Shown in pieces: positions 1 to 10,500 of a stretch of DNA of 32,503 nt. The notes under the pieces were generated by a model. That model had not been told where the DNA came from. It did not search any database and worked only from the letters and a program-made list of their open reading frames with translations. Position numbers and translations under genes: made by a program. Source of the DNA: Ophiothrix spiculata (taxonomy: Eukaryota > Echinodermata > Ophiuroidea > Amphilepidida > Ophiotrichidae). The stretch's first letter is position 1; each line of letters starts with the position of its first letter. The DNA is taken from NCBI GenBank assembly GCA_000969725.1, contig JXSR01S010338.1. One strand, 5' to 3'.

Positions 1-695
1 ATTTTTAAAGTGCTGTATCTCCGGACAGGAATATCCGAATTGGTTGAAACGAAGGGCATAATGAAGGGGAGAAGCTCTATTTTAATATTATTGATGATTA
101 AATGAGAAAAATCGCCTGCTTATATTTTAAATATTTTTGTTTTCAAATCTTGCGTTTTTATTGGCACACCCTGTATAGTTAAAGCGCCAAATTTGGCGCG
201 TGCTCCGCTAGTTGAGAAGCACTGCATTAAAAGTTTCATAGCTTATTTATCAAATAAATACATTAATTTGTGCTGATATCAATTTTAAAATAAAAAGTTT
301 TTTATTTTGTTTTATTTTTGAGTTAAAGGAGTCCACAAACGGATATTGCTTCATATTTACAATATTTACAACAGAAATAGAGGAAGTACTTGTCAAATAA
401 AGGGGGGAAAATAGAGATAATTTGTGACATCTGAGTCTGCATATAAATTGCATGCACACTTACATAAAGATGTAACGCATGATCAAGCACTCAACTCCCT
501 ATACAACATGTACAAAAAGCACAAACAACTTTTCTTACTTTTTCTGCTTATCCAAATCATATCCATATAGCAAACACAGCATCAAGCCTGCGTCTTTATA
601 CCTCAGTCACACATCTACGTATAAGAGTCAACGCTATTGAATGTATAGGGTGATTTCGGATATATGCATAATGGACATCAACAAATGGTAACAAA
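1..695. other. Left-edge intergenic DNA, no gene seen
   Basis: AT-rich sequence with no supported exon. TTGGCACACCCTGTATA at about 161-177 resembles a DNA-transposon end, and AGCGCCAAATTTGGCGCG (about 183-200) is a short palindrome. Nothing else is recognised. Confidence 0.5.
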
Positions 696-954
696 TTAAC
701 CCTTTGAACCCTGGCCACATGTATCTGTACCGCTGACCCCGGCCCAACTCGAAAGTTTAACCACACAATATAACCCCTAAACTTCCAACTGATGTAAAAA
801 AACTCCATTAATGTGCAATCATTCAAAAACAAACTCAAACATCACATTTTAAAATGATATTATTTTTTTATAAATTTGTAGGCCTAAAACTGTTGAGGTG
901 TTTGGCTGGTATATTGTTTAGTTTACGGGATGGATCCGATTGTATTTTGAGTAC

Positions 955-1009
955 GGTATGTATGTAGGTAGGTATGTAGGTATGTGTGTATGTATGTATG
1001 TATATATGA
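955..1009 (+). repeat. GTAT/GTAG microsatellite
   Basis: An imperfect run of GTAT and GTAG tetranucleotides (GTATGTATGTAGGTAGGTAT and onward). Confidence 0.9.
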
Positions 1010-1200
1010 AGTATTGGGTGTGGAAGGATGGAGTATATGTGGGCATGCATGATAGTGTCATTCTATTAAATATTTGTGTTTTAGTCTTCTCTGCTTTTTC
1101 TTTATGAACCGTGTTACATGTTGACCAATAAGAATGAACGAGGGGGTGAGTGTGAGAGGTGTGTCAGAATATTTATAAAATAATGTGAATGTATCAGTCA

Positions 1201-1592
1201 GGAATATTACATAGATATTTTAGTTTTTCATAGTTTTGTACAGGCTCCTTGGGTACTTTACCTTAGGAGTAGGCTGCGGTACTTTACCTGCAGCCGTCTA
1301 CTCTTTCCTGCCCTGCAGTAGTCTGTATTTTTAGTTTATTCTAGTTTAATGTGAATTTTTATATGTATTTTTATTATTATTATTGGACATTTGTATATCA
1401 ATTTAATTATTGTGTCTTTTATAGGCCTATTAATCAGATATTCATATAGTAGTTTAATTTGTTTTAATTTTTATGAAGTAAATTTTTAAATCTGTTTGTA
1501 ATGTATTTTTATGTAGAGGGCCCTTATGGAAAGCAGTGCTGGACCACTGATAAGGCTACCCTCTTTAAAGATGTCAATAAATAAATAAAAAA
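1201..1592 (+). mobile_element. LINE/SINE 3' end with AATAAATA tail
   Basis: This segment ends GAGGGCCCTTATGGAAAGCA, GTGCTGGACCACTGATAAGG, CTACCCTCTTTAAAGATG and (AATA)n. The form GGGCCCT.A.GGAAAGCAGTGC....GGCTACCCTCTTTAAA is a recurrent non-LTR retroelement 3' terminus in marine invertebrates. The 5' part is absent, as in truncated insertions. It lies inside the TTAA-flanked element 700-1988. Confidence 0.6.
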
Positions 1593-1989
1593 CTTACTTT
1601 GATTTTGATTTCCCTAGCTTGCTTTACTTTTTCATTTTAAAGATAGTCTGAAATAATCCAACAACCAGCATTCACAAAAGAAAACTATTTATGTCGAGCA
1701 ACATATTCAACATTTACGTTGTAGTCTATGGGCAAAGCCATATTTGTTGAAAATTCTGATCAAATTTGCAAAAATATGTGAAATTTTTCACCTCTGTCGA
1801 GTAAATAAGAGCAAAATGACCAATTAACCATGGGTTCAAAGCTTCATTGATGTTTTCCGATATAAATAAGACCATTGACAATTGTAACAGCCCATGCCTG
1901 ATGACAAGACACATCAAGTAAACCGGCTCATCAGGTATACGGTACATGTACACGTGAGCCGGTATTGGGGCTCTTCGGGTTCAAAGGGT

Positions 1990-2056
1990 TAAACATACTT
2001 CTAACATTCATATAAAGAGTATCAATGTATAAAAAAATGTATGATAGAAGTATGTT
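1990..2056. repeat. Small inverted repeat next to the TTAA site
   Basis: TTAAACATACTTCTAACATT is mirrored by TGATAGAAGTATGTTAA about 40 bases later, giving a short hairpin that abuts the right end of the piggyBac-like element. Confidence 0.55.
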
Positions 2057-2455
2057 AAGGTAAAGCCTCCATTTTTCGGTTTTACAAACTCAACATTTTC
2101 AAATTTTCAAATTTTCAAATATACTAGTTTCAGCGATTTTCCGTGTTACACAAAATCATGCATATAAGCACTAATATTTTATGCCTTATTAGATAGCCCT
2201 GTCGGCCTCGGTAAAATGGTAGTGAGAAAGACGATGGAGATGGGCTGGCTAGGGAGATAAAACATTGCTTTCATGCTTGATAATGGTATTAATTACTTGA
2301 ATGTTGATTTTAATATTAAGATATTTGCATGATTTATAAATTAATATCAATTACAGGATTTTTTGATCAGCATTGAATTATTTTCTATTTTCTGTGTTAC
2401 ACTTGCCATTTCTGCCATTTTTGTCTGTTTCCACAGAAAAGTGGAGGCATTAATG
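2050..2455. mobile_element. Possible MITE with AAGCCTCCAYTTTTC ends
   Basis: GTAAAGCCTCCATTTTTC at the left is matched inverted by GAAAAGTGGAGGCATTAA at about 2437-2454. The interior is AT-rich without coding potential. The terminal repeat is short and imperfect. Confidence 0.4.
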
Positions 2456-2810
2456 TTACGGTCTATACGGTGATGTGCGGCTGGGTCTTAATGCAAAGAT
2501 AAACAGTCTTGTCAGTAATAGCTGCCTGGTATGCTATTCATTTTAAATTATTCATTCTACTATATAATACAATTAATTAAAAAGACTATATATTAATATT
2601 TGGATTACCTTCTTATCACCAAAGCAAAGAACAAAATGAAATAGTAATGCTCTTTTTAATTGTGTTTTGTTGAGTGTAGCTATGGTAATTATACGTTCAG
2701 CTACTGCTGCAATGAAATATCCTACAGTTTACACTTTAATTATATTAGCTATAGCGTGGCAATGATTGCCTACACAGCAACACCACATGATTCAAATAAA
2801 AGTGGGGTCA

Positions 2811-3068
2811 AAATAAATAAATACTTGGGATTTATAGTGCGCTATGCCTCCCAGATTTGTAATTCCACTCGGCCTCTGCACACTTTACCAAGCATCATTT
2901 CAGGTTCTATTCTAGGGCGCTGAACCTTGATTAGCCCACAAACGCATCATTTCGTGCAGGGTTCCATGAGACACCTAGCAGTAAGTTCCTTAAATTGGCA
3001 TCAGCGGGGTTCGAACTCGGAACCTTCAGCACTGCAAGCGAGCGCCTTACCGTTTTAGCTAACTTGAC
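2811..3068 (-). mobile_element. tRNA-derived SINE, second family
   Basis: The minus-strand head reads AAGTTAGCTAAAACGGTAAG and GGCGCTCGC, then GAGTTCGAACCCC as B box. The body runs through GGAACTTACTGCTAGGTGTC and GCACTATAAATCCC, ending near TATTTATTTATTTT. It is distinct in sequence from the 10631 family. The flanks do not pair as a tRNA acceptor stem, so it is not a tRNA gene. Confidence 0.72.
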
Positions 3069-3140
3069 TGCTTGAAAGATGTTACTACATGTAAAGTGAA
3101 TAACAGAAATCCTTGACATGCATGTCACATGATATATGAT

Positions 3141-3299
3141 ATATGTGTACTGCCGCGGCAAAAGGGTCCAGTTGTCGGCTCGTACATGTTGCTCCTTGTA
3201 GCATATCTAATATATGGTATTTGTATACAACAGATATGCTACAATGAGCAACATGTAGGAGTCGACAACTGGACCCTTTTGCCACGGCGGTACACATAT
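3141..3299. mobile_element. Long-hairpin foldback element, copy 1
   Basis: A near-complete palindrome with arms of about 68 bases around a short AT-rich loop. It opens ATATGTGTACTGCCGCGGC, AAAAGGGTCCAGTTGTC, and closes with the complement ending GTACACATAT. No coding potential. A second copy with the same architecture lies at 23633-23783. Confidence 0.88.
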
Positions 3300-3684
3300 T
3301 TAACCTTATTTTTGATTCGGAATTACAAAATTAGCCTACATCAATGAATTTAAAAGGAATTCATTCTTCGGATTTATTTTGTCACTAATGGAAAGCAAGT
3401 TATTTATTGCCAACAGTTAATCAGGTTTCAAAAAAACAGCGTACCTAGCTCAGAACACATGACAATGGCTGCTGCTGGAATGTACGTGAAGCAAAATGCA
3501 TATGCTGCCTGTGTACCAATTCAATATTATTGCGGTCAGACCAGCAATAAAGCTTCTTCATGAAAAACTTGGATTTACAATAACTCTACTCCATGAAAAA
3601 CAACAAAATGGCAACGAGTACAGGTTTTAAATTCCTTGGTGTACAATATTCATTGCTTCTCAGCCCAATTAGAAGCAATGTAAC

Positions 3685-3957
3685 TAAAGCTGAATTCAGA
3701 CTCGATGCAAACGCAAACGGACCGAGCATGTGCAGATAGGAGTTTTGAGCAGTTCCGATCAATCAATATCAAAACGCAACACCACTTGCGGCAACGCAAA
3801 AATCGAGCTGAGAAAAGCTGAACTTTCCATTGCGTTTTCATGTCATCGGCTGCCGCAGTCCGGTTGCGTTTTGAGTGTGATATCATTTGCGGTGCCTTTT
3901 GAGGTGAAAATTATTGGAAACGCAACGCATTGCGTTTTAAGTATGAATTCAGCTTTA
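3685..3957. mobile_element. MITE with TAAAGCTGAATTCA ends
   Basis: TAAAGCTGAATTCA (3685-3698) is repeated inverted at 3944-3957. The subterminal regions share CAAACGCAA/TTGCGTTTT motifs. It is 273 bp long with no coding potential. Confidence 0.75.
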
Positions 3958-4009
3958 TGCAGAAGGGTTTTGTATTCAGCACTAATTATTACTCTTATTC
4001 CATGAGTAT

Positions 4010-4092
4010 ATCAAATTTACCTCGCTTTGAAAGTGAGATGGGCACACCGACCTGTGTAAATACGAGCTGTCCCCTTTACCTTTACCTTTTTA
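4010..4092 (+). mobile_element. 3' fragment of the third SINE family
   Basis: GAGATGGGCACACCGACCTG, TGTAAATACGAGCTGTCCCC and TTTACC repeats match the 3' end of the SINE at 16308-16612. The tRNA head is missing, so this is a truncated copy. It directly precedes the pogo-like MITE. Confidence 0.65.
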
Positions 4093-4099
4093 TCTACTA

Positions 4100-4762
4100 C
4101 AGTGGAAACTCGGTAACACGAAAACACATAACCTGTAAAACCGCGTAACTCGGAAGGAACTTAAAAGCCTGACTTTTACCTATTGTTTTATCATGTATCT
4201 TTCATGTTTAACATGAAAGAAATAGTACGAAATCCGCTTAAGCCAAAAGCAAGTGACCATCCCTACTGTACATTTTCGAAAGATAACACAAAAACTGCAC
4301 AAAAAGTACAATAGCCGTTATCTTATGCATTCCAAGTTTTAAAAACATTGATATTTAAAAGACATCGCAAAAACACCCCTACATGAAAATCGGAGAGTCC
4401 AGTGTATAGACCAATATGGCCGATTTTGATGTTTCGTGGCGCTGGACGGTTTGATTTAGTTAGTAATTTTGAAGTAAATGTAGCAAAATTTGATGTTTAA
4501 AGTTAGAGATTATAGTCTTTTAATACAATATTTCCTTGATTCATGTCTGTCCGTGAGATTTTTCTGATGTTTAGGCTTTTAAGTAAACTTACAAATGCCA
4601 CATGCTATACATGTAAGCCAGTGCAGTATCAGTACCAGTATATATACAAAGCATTTGATTTTTATTGGCGGCGATTGGTTATGGTTTTCTCAAAATTTGC
4701 TTCACACGAAAGCACACTCTTGGCCCCAACGATTTCAAATTCATGTTAACGAGGTTCTACTG
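4100..4762. mobile_element. pogo-like (Tc1/mariner superfamily) MITE with TA target
   Basis: The left end is CAGTGGAAACTCGGTAACAC preceded by TA (4098-4099). The right end, read inverted, is CAGTAGAACCTCGTTAACAT, followed by TA (4763-4764). CAGT.GAACCTCGTTA ends with TA duplication are typical of pogo/Tigger elements. The 663 bp interior has no transposase. Confidence 0.78.
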
Positions 4763-4764
4763 TA

Positions 4765-5637
4765 CATCCAACAGAACAATTGTCTGATCATGAAATGAAC
4801 CATTTTTAAACTGCACCAACTACACCAGAAACTGAATAATAATCACAAACAGAAACTAAAATGTTAGAGTACGTTTTAAGACCAACCTGTTATCCAAATC
4901 ATGTTATTCTTAAACACTTTTTAGCTTGATTTTATGAGTTCATATCAAACATTGTATCACCTTTAATATATTGATAAATAATAGCACCGCCATGAATAAA
5001 AAAGATACAAAATACAATTAATTTCTTATATCAAGAGATTATACCATGACATAATTGAAGTTTGAACTACTAAGTACAAACAATAAAACAAGCTCCAAGG
5101 CAACACATCCAAATACATACGCTCACCCAAGAGACTTATGCTGACTCTACTTCCCTTGTAAGAGAATATCAATAATCTGAGTAAATAAGTGAGCGAATGT
5201 CTAAGGGAAAAATTCAACCCAAGCAACTCGCAGGAGCCAAGCAAGGGCAAGCCGAGCGCTACTTGAACCAAGCCAATTTAATATGAGAAGTCATTATTGA
5301 TTAGATCGTCAAGTGCTATTGATATTACTGACTGTTATATTACTTGATTTTTGCCATGGATGAGCGAAATACATCTGTATGACGAGCAACAACTTGGCTT
5401 AATAGCTCAGGCGGCACCGAGCGATCACTTGCCTCTAAATTGAGTATGACCAAATGGTAAATGTCTCTCAGATGGTGAATTTGTTTGGATGGACTGCTTC
5501 TGAAGCCTGTCAGCTGGTCTACACCATATATAAAATTTGCACCAACAGCATGATGATCAACATATGCAGATTACACATAAAGAATGAAATATCCTGTATT
5601 CTATCAACCATTTGATGTTAACGCTGGTTTCATACTA
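4765..5637. other. Intergenic DNA, no gene seen
   Basis: No exon or clear element. CTTGAACCAAGCC near 5263 and AACTTGGCTTAATAGCTCAG near 5390 look faintly tRNA-like or inverted, but no complete A/B-box pair is present. Confidence 0.4.
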
Positions 5638-6473
5638 GTGCAGTTTGAAATCAAGCCTTGAAATAAGTGGGCGCAGGGTGCAAATAATTTAGCATGCTAT
5701 ATCAAGCCAGTCAGCCACGGCGATTATCTGTAAACTACGCCTGTTTGGATTAACACAGCATGTTGATTACTCCTTAGAATTGTCAGAGTGTGAGCATCCA
5801 ATGTAAATAAGGCCAAATAAAAATGTAGTTTGCTTCAAAGTTGCCGTGCACGTTTGTAAAATCTAGTTGCCTGGAAAAAAAGATTATGTGGAATTTTTTT
5901 TTTAATTTCAAGATTGTTTTTATTCTAGATTTTTATCTAGAATTTTGTTTTTAACAAGTCATACTTTTCCTCACGAAAAACAAATGAACATGATGGTATA
6001 AAATACTTCTTCACTTTATTTGTAACCATTTATGTATGTTTGGTTTTTGAGAAATGTCAACATATGGGGCTCAAAACTTATATAATACACGCGTACGGTT
6101 GATATACCATAAACAACCCAACTTGGGAATCAAAGTATAAAAATAATAAATTGAATTCTGCATGAATTTTCAAGCCACTTGTGAGCTTTGAGGAAAATAT
6201 TTTTTATTTGGCCTAATATATTATCATTTTATTGTGAACATCATTTTTAGTGCATATTAAATTGTAATCACTGTCAATAATTGTGTCTTTTTTAGAGTTT
6301 GCCCCTGGTCAATCAGAAATTATGTAAAACATCTTTTAAACCTTGTCATGGAATTTGATGTCCACTTAGCTGTATCGGATACATGATAAGATTTTTTTAA
6401 CCAAGGGAAAACTTCAAACAAAGATAAATATCCCCTGGTGCCAGGCAGCTAATTTCAAGGCTTGACTACAACG
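5638..6473. repeat. Possible large inverted-repeat element
   Basis: TCAAGCCTTGAAATAAG at about 5653 recurs inverted as CTAATTTCAAGGCTTGA at about 6449-6465. The interior is AT-rich with no gene. The terminal repeat is short, so an element is only tentatively proposed. Confidence 0.35.
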
Positions 6474-6792
6474 CTTAAGATGGTTTCAGACTAGCTGTCA
6501 TTGCAGCACACCACATTGCGGCAGACGACCAAACATTTGCAATTTAAAGTTGTTGTACTGTAGCACGACACATTTGCATATTGCCGCAATGGTCTGTCGC
6601 AAGAAAAGTTGAATTTATTCAAACTCAAAATATCATGTCGTTGCGACCATCACGACAGGGTAATCGATATATCGGCTTATCGTACGGTAAGCAAAATTTT
6701 TGAGATGCGACAAGGTTGAGTTTACGCACTTTAAATTTTTGACGTCACGCTGGTCATACGACTACACGACAGGCAAGTCTGAAATCAGCTTT
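6474..6792. mobile_element. MITE with TTTCAGACT ends
   Basis: AAGATGGTTTCAGACTAGCT and GTC at the left match, inverted, GACAGGCAAGTCTGAAATCA and GCTTT at the right. There are subterminal repeats such as TTGCGGCA/TTGCCGCAA inside. About 320 bp, non-coding. Confidence 0.7.
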
Positions 6793-6829
6793 ACTACTAG
6801 CACTTAATTCTAGGAGGATGAACTCATCA

Positions 6830-7380
6830 TGTGAGTGCAAAACACTCATATCTGTAAAACCTGCCATTTTTCATTAATTCGGATTGCACTCTGTATTATG
6901 TCCAATCTTGAGTCAGTGGCTCCTGAAATGGTTTTCAGGTGACAAATCGTCATGTGAGTGCAAGAAAGTCGTATCTGCAATGGCTGCCCTACGTTATATT
7001 TATTTTACAACTTGTCACAAGAATGTGAAAAATCCCTCAAAATGTCACTGTCTTATGTCAGTGGTTCTTGAAATGGTTCTTCAGGTGACACCCATTTCAA
7101 GAACCACTGACCCAAGACTGGCGATTATACAATGTGCAATTCAAATTTATGACAAATGGCAGCTATTGCAGATACGACTTTCTTGCACTCACATTACAAA
7201 ATGACATCTTCAGGTGACAGTGTGATCTGAAGAACCATTGAAGTGCCACTGTCATATGGTAGGGAGATTTAAAGGATTGTTCACATTCTAGTTACAGGTT
7301 GATTGTTGATTACAGGAAAATTGCTAAATAACTTATTGCAGCCATTGCTGATGCAACTTTATGCACTCACATGACAAACT
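6830..7380. repeat. Interleaved direct and inverted repeats in the HELQ 3' flank
   Basis: A unit reading GTGAGTGCAAGAAAGTCGTA and continuing TCTGCAATGGC occurs on the plus strand near 6833 (diverged) and 6955, and inverted near 7158-7192 and 7338-7375. The centre holds a perfect 20-bp stem (GTCAGTGGTTCTTGAAATGG, 7057-7076, with its complement at about 7093-7112) around a short loop. The whole is an imperfect palindrome of a few hundred bases. If HELQ's 3' UTR extends to about 7000, much of it would be double-stranded RNA. Confidence 0.75.
6999..7004 (-). promoter_or_regulatory. Candidate HELQ polyadenylation signal
   Basis: Plus-strand TTTATT reads AATAAA on the gene strand, about 450 nt past the stop codon. 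It is the first canonical hexamer I saw downstream of the gene. No transcript evidence is available, so a variant hexamer closer to the stop remains possible. Confidence 0.3.
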
Positions 7381-7457
7381 TTTGCAGATGACATCTGTAA
7401 CCTGAATACTCTCATGCCTACACAGACGTTTCTGTAAATAAGCTTAAGCTTACATTT

Positions 7458-7544
7458 TTACTCCTGAGTGACATTATGAACTGGTTTGCTGGCTAATTCC
7501 TCTGCCTCTTCTCTCAATGCTTCAGCTCTTTCTACCAACTCCAT
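7458..7544 (-). CDS. HELQ: HELQ exon k: terminal exon with stop codon
   Basis: This last coding exon has 28 codons plus TAA (7458-7460). It reads [20 protein letters not shown] then PVHNVTQE. The EKAEAL.EE.EEL motif of vertebrate HELQ tails is recognisable, and the remaining tail is shorter and variable. The acceptor is TTTTCCTTTTAG. The initial Met is internal to the protein, not a start. The 3' untranslated region continues toward lower coordinates into an inverted-repeat cluster. Confidence 0.92.
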   Translation of the reverse strand: MELVERAEALREEAEELASKPVHNVTQE

Positions 7545-10500
7545 CTAAAAGGAAAAGATTATAAAGTATCAAGTTTATTCTACAGTATCATTATTATACA
7601 AATAATGTATGTTTATGAGTGCCATGGTACAAATATTTCATGAGGTGAAATATCAAATGCTCCATTCAAACGAGGTGAAGCCGAGTTAAATGGGGCATTT
7701 GATCTTTCACCGAATGAAATATTTGTTCCATTGACACGAATAAGAAACATTCATTATTTGTTTTATATGACAGCTAAATAAATCTTTGTTAACAAACCGA
7801 GACAACATCTATGGTACTGTACATGCCGGCTCTAATGCAACGATGTCTTATGCTGCGCCCGCGAACTGTGCAAACTTACTCAATTTAAAATTACGCCTGT
7901 AACTGATGATGTGTCTTACCAAAAGAGGTAAACGTGCAATGTATCAAAATTTTTGCAAGACATTATTGCACAGTCTATGACATTTACCATCAAATGAACC
8001 AAATGACAGACGACACGTGACCCAAGATGCGCCAATCAAGTGACACGGATTTATTTAGCTGTTATATAATACCATCTGATTATCAATCCATTTATTATTT
8101 CAATCATTCACAAAAACTTAATAGAAAAATTGTATTACATCTAGAAAATGTTAGTCTCTAATATATTGGAAGTTGCAAGGAATTTAAGAAAGGCATGAAC
8201 ATTTCAAATCAATAAAAATCTCTTTTTCGTTGAAGTACGACTTTTACACATATGTGACGCGTTATAGCAAAAGGTACCTTAAGTCAGAGCTACAAGTGTC
8301 TGATTAACAAACTGTTACTACCAATTAATAATAAATATTTAAAGAGAGGGTAGTAAATTAACAATGGAACAAAGGCAAGAGGTGCTTTATTTTATTGCCC
8401 TCTCCTAAAATATTGATTTTTGACTAGTTTTTAAGAGTTTCTTTATCAGACTTCAGACATTTGTAGCTCCGACTTAAGGTACCTCTTGCTGTAATGCGTC
8501 ACAAATAGCTCTGTATCTCAAAATAAAACTGTCAATTTTATGACAAGTTCATGATGAACTGTCATATATGTAAACTTTTACTGGGCCAGCAAAGAGTACT
8601 AAAAAGAACCAAACACTGTGCCTGAATAATAATATTGTTACCAAATACTATATTGCTAGATCATTAAAAACAGAAGCAATTTATCACATTTATTCCACTG
8701 GTTTTGATACCCACTGTACTGCAATAAAATCCCAGTTTTTGCTTTGCAAGCTTTCTTTGAGTTGTGGGCTTCCTCCTACATATAAATGTATCCCCATGGA
8801 TAGCTACCCTTTCTGAATGCCATGTTTAGCAAGACAGAGGCCGTATTCATAAAGCACACTTAAGTGAAACTTTTTTTAAGGGATTCCCTTAAATCTGCTG
8901 TATTTTAAGACAAACTCTTAGAGTTACACTTAAATGAACAAATATTTTTGGGAATCCCTTAGCTCTTATAATTTTAAGGGCAACTTTTAAGGGGACATTG
9001 GAGCACCCTTAAAAGTTGCCCTTAAGTCACATGTGTATTCTATTGCATATATTTTACATAATATGCTTTTTTATCAAGTGTTACTTATGAGAGTCGGTTT
9101 AATACTTGGAAATAATCTTTACAAATTAAAGTTAGCATTTTGGAGCACTTAAAATTACATTTAAAAAGAACAAAAATGACACCCTGCAAACAAAAATCAG
9201 AAATTGAGCTTCAAAGTTGAGGGAATCACTTACACTTATGTGTAAAAATTGCACTTAAGTGTAAGGGAGTTTTATGAATACGGCCCCTGATGCTTAGTCA
9301 TTACTCAATAATTCTTACCTTTGCAGCTGCAACAATCTGCAGAGCAACTTTTCGTGGAAGATGGTCCACTTCTTGAACTAACATATCTGGATCAGCATGG
9401 GCCAGATGCCGCAGAGTTTTATAGCCCGCCTTTACTAGTTGCTTTGCACGACCCTAGGCCAAACAAAAAAAGATAATTAATTATCAGCCACAACAGGAGC
9501 ATAACTAAAATTAAGTAACAAGTGGGAGAAGGTATGACATTTCCCCCAACACCAACCCCACCCCACCCCCACCAAAAAAGGGGGAAGATTGTCAAAAGAC
9601 ACAAGACTTCCAAATGGCAAAAGTCCATAAACAAAAGTTAAACTTTGCATCCACCATTTTTCTTTAGTCAAACAATAAACATTGTTTTACAGTTTCAACA
9701 AACAATACATGAAAACATTTAGATTTCCTTTCACTATCAATTATCATCGGTAACAACGATAGATACTGCCCTTTACAGTTGAAATCTTAAAATTGGCCTT
9801 GTTAACAGATCCAATACAAACTGAAATTTTGTTTGATTTATGTGCAGTCTATGATGCAAAAGTAATGTTTTACAAACAAAATTTAACCTCTTACCTGATG
9901 TATGGCATCAATACATACTTTTAGAGACTACATTCATACTCAACATCAACATGCAAAACAAAACTTGAGTTTCTTACTTTTCTGCAGGTATTTTCACAAA
10001 ATTTCACAAAATGTGCAATTTAGGAATCTGGATGATGGCCAATCCCTTTAAATAAACTTAACTTTTTAGAAAGTCGATTTTGAAAAGTCTATGGCTCAAT
10101 TGGTACTGCATTTCTTATATTGTTTTAAAGAAATGCCAGTTTCATCTCTCGAGAGTGAAAACCAATTTACCTGTTTAACACCTGGAACTTCCAACAAGGA
10201 CACCAAATCAGATGTAGCCAGATATGTGAGGTCATGGACGACTCTAGCCAACAGCTGCTGCAAAGCCCAAAACTCGGATAAATCCTGTAAAAAATAAAAT
10301 TAATGGTAAGTCAAGTTGATGTCACACTGTAGCAAACAAATATCGCTCTCTGATCAAACGGGGCAATCACACCTGGACAAACATTATTTGGCAACCCATT
10401 TTTTAATAATTTTCAATTCTGTTTTGCTGAAACATTTGGCAAGATGTTTAAAATAAAGCATGAACAAATTTAATCTGTAGAAATCCAAATTTTAAGAAAA

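Larger units (their letters stand above)
700..1988. mobile_element. TTAA-flanked piggyBac-like non-autonomous element
   Basis: TTAA (696-699) followed by CCCTTTGAACCC opens the element, and GGGTTCAAAGGG followed by TTAA (1989-1992) closes it. A TTAA target duplication with a short terminal inverted repeat starting CCC is the piggyBac hallmark. No transposase frame remains. The interior holds a GTAT microsatellite and a LINE 3' end. Confidence 0.62.

Noticed and set aside
3085..3347. Overlapping 70-72-codon frames on both strands
   Set aside because: They are produced by the near-perfect palindrome at 3141-3299 and appear on both strands for that reason.
6884..7204. 106-codon plus-strand frame
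   Set aside because: It lies in the inverted-repeat cluster downstream of HELQ and its sequence follows the repeat units; no domain is recognisable.
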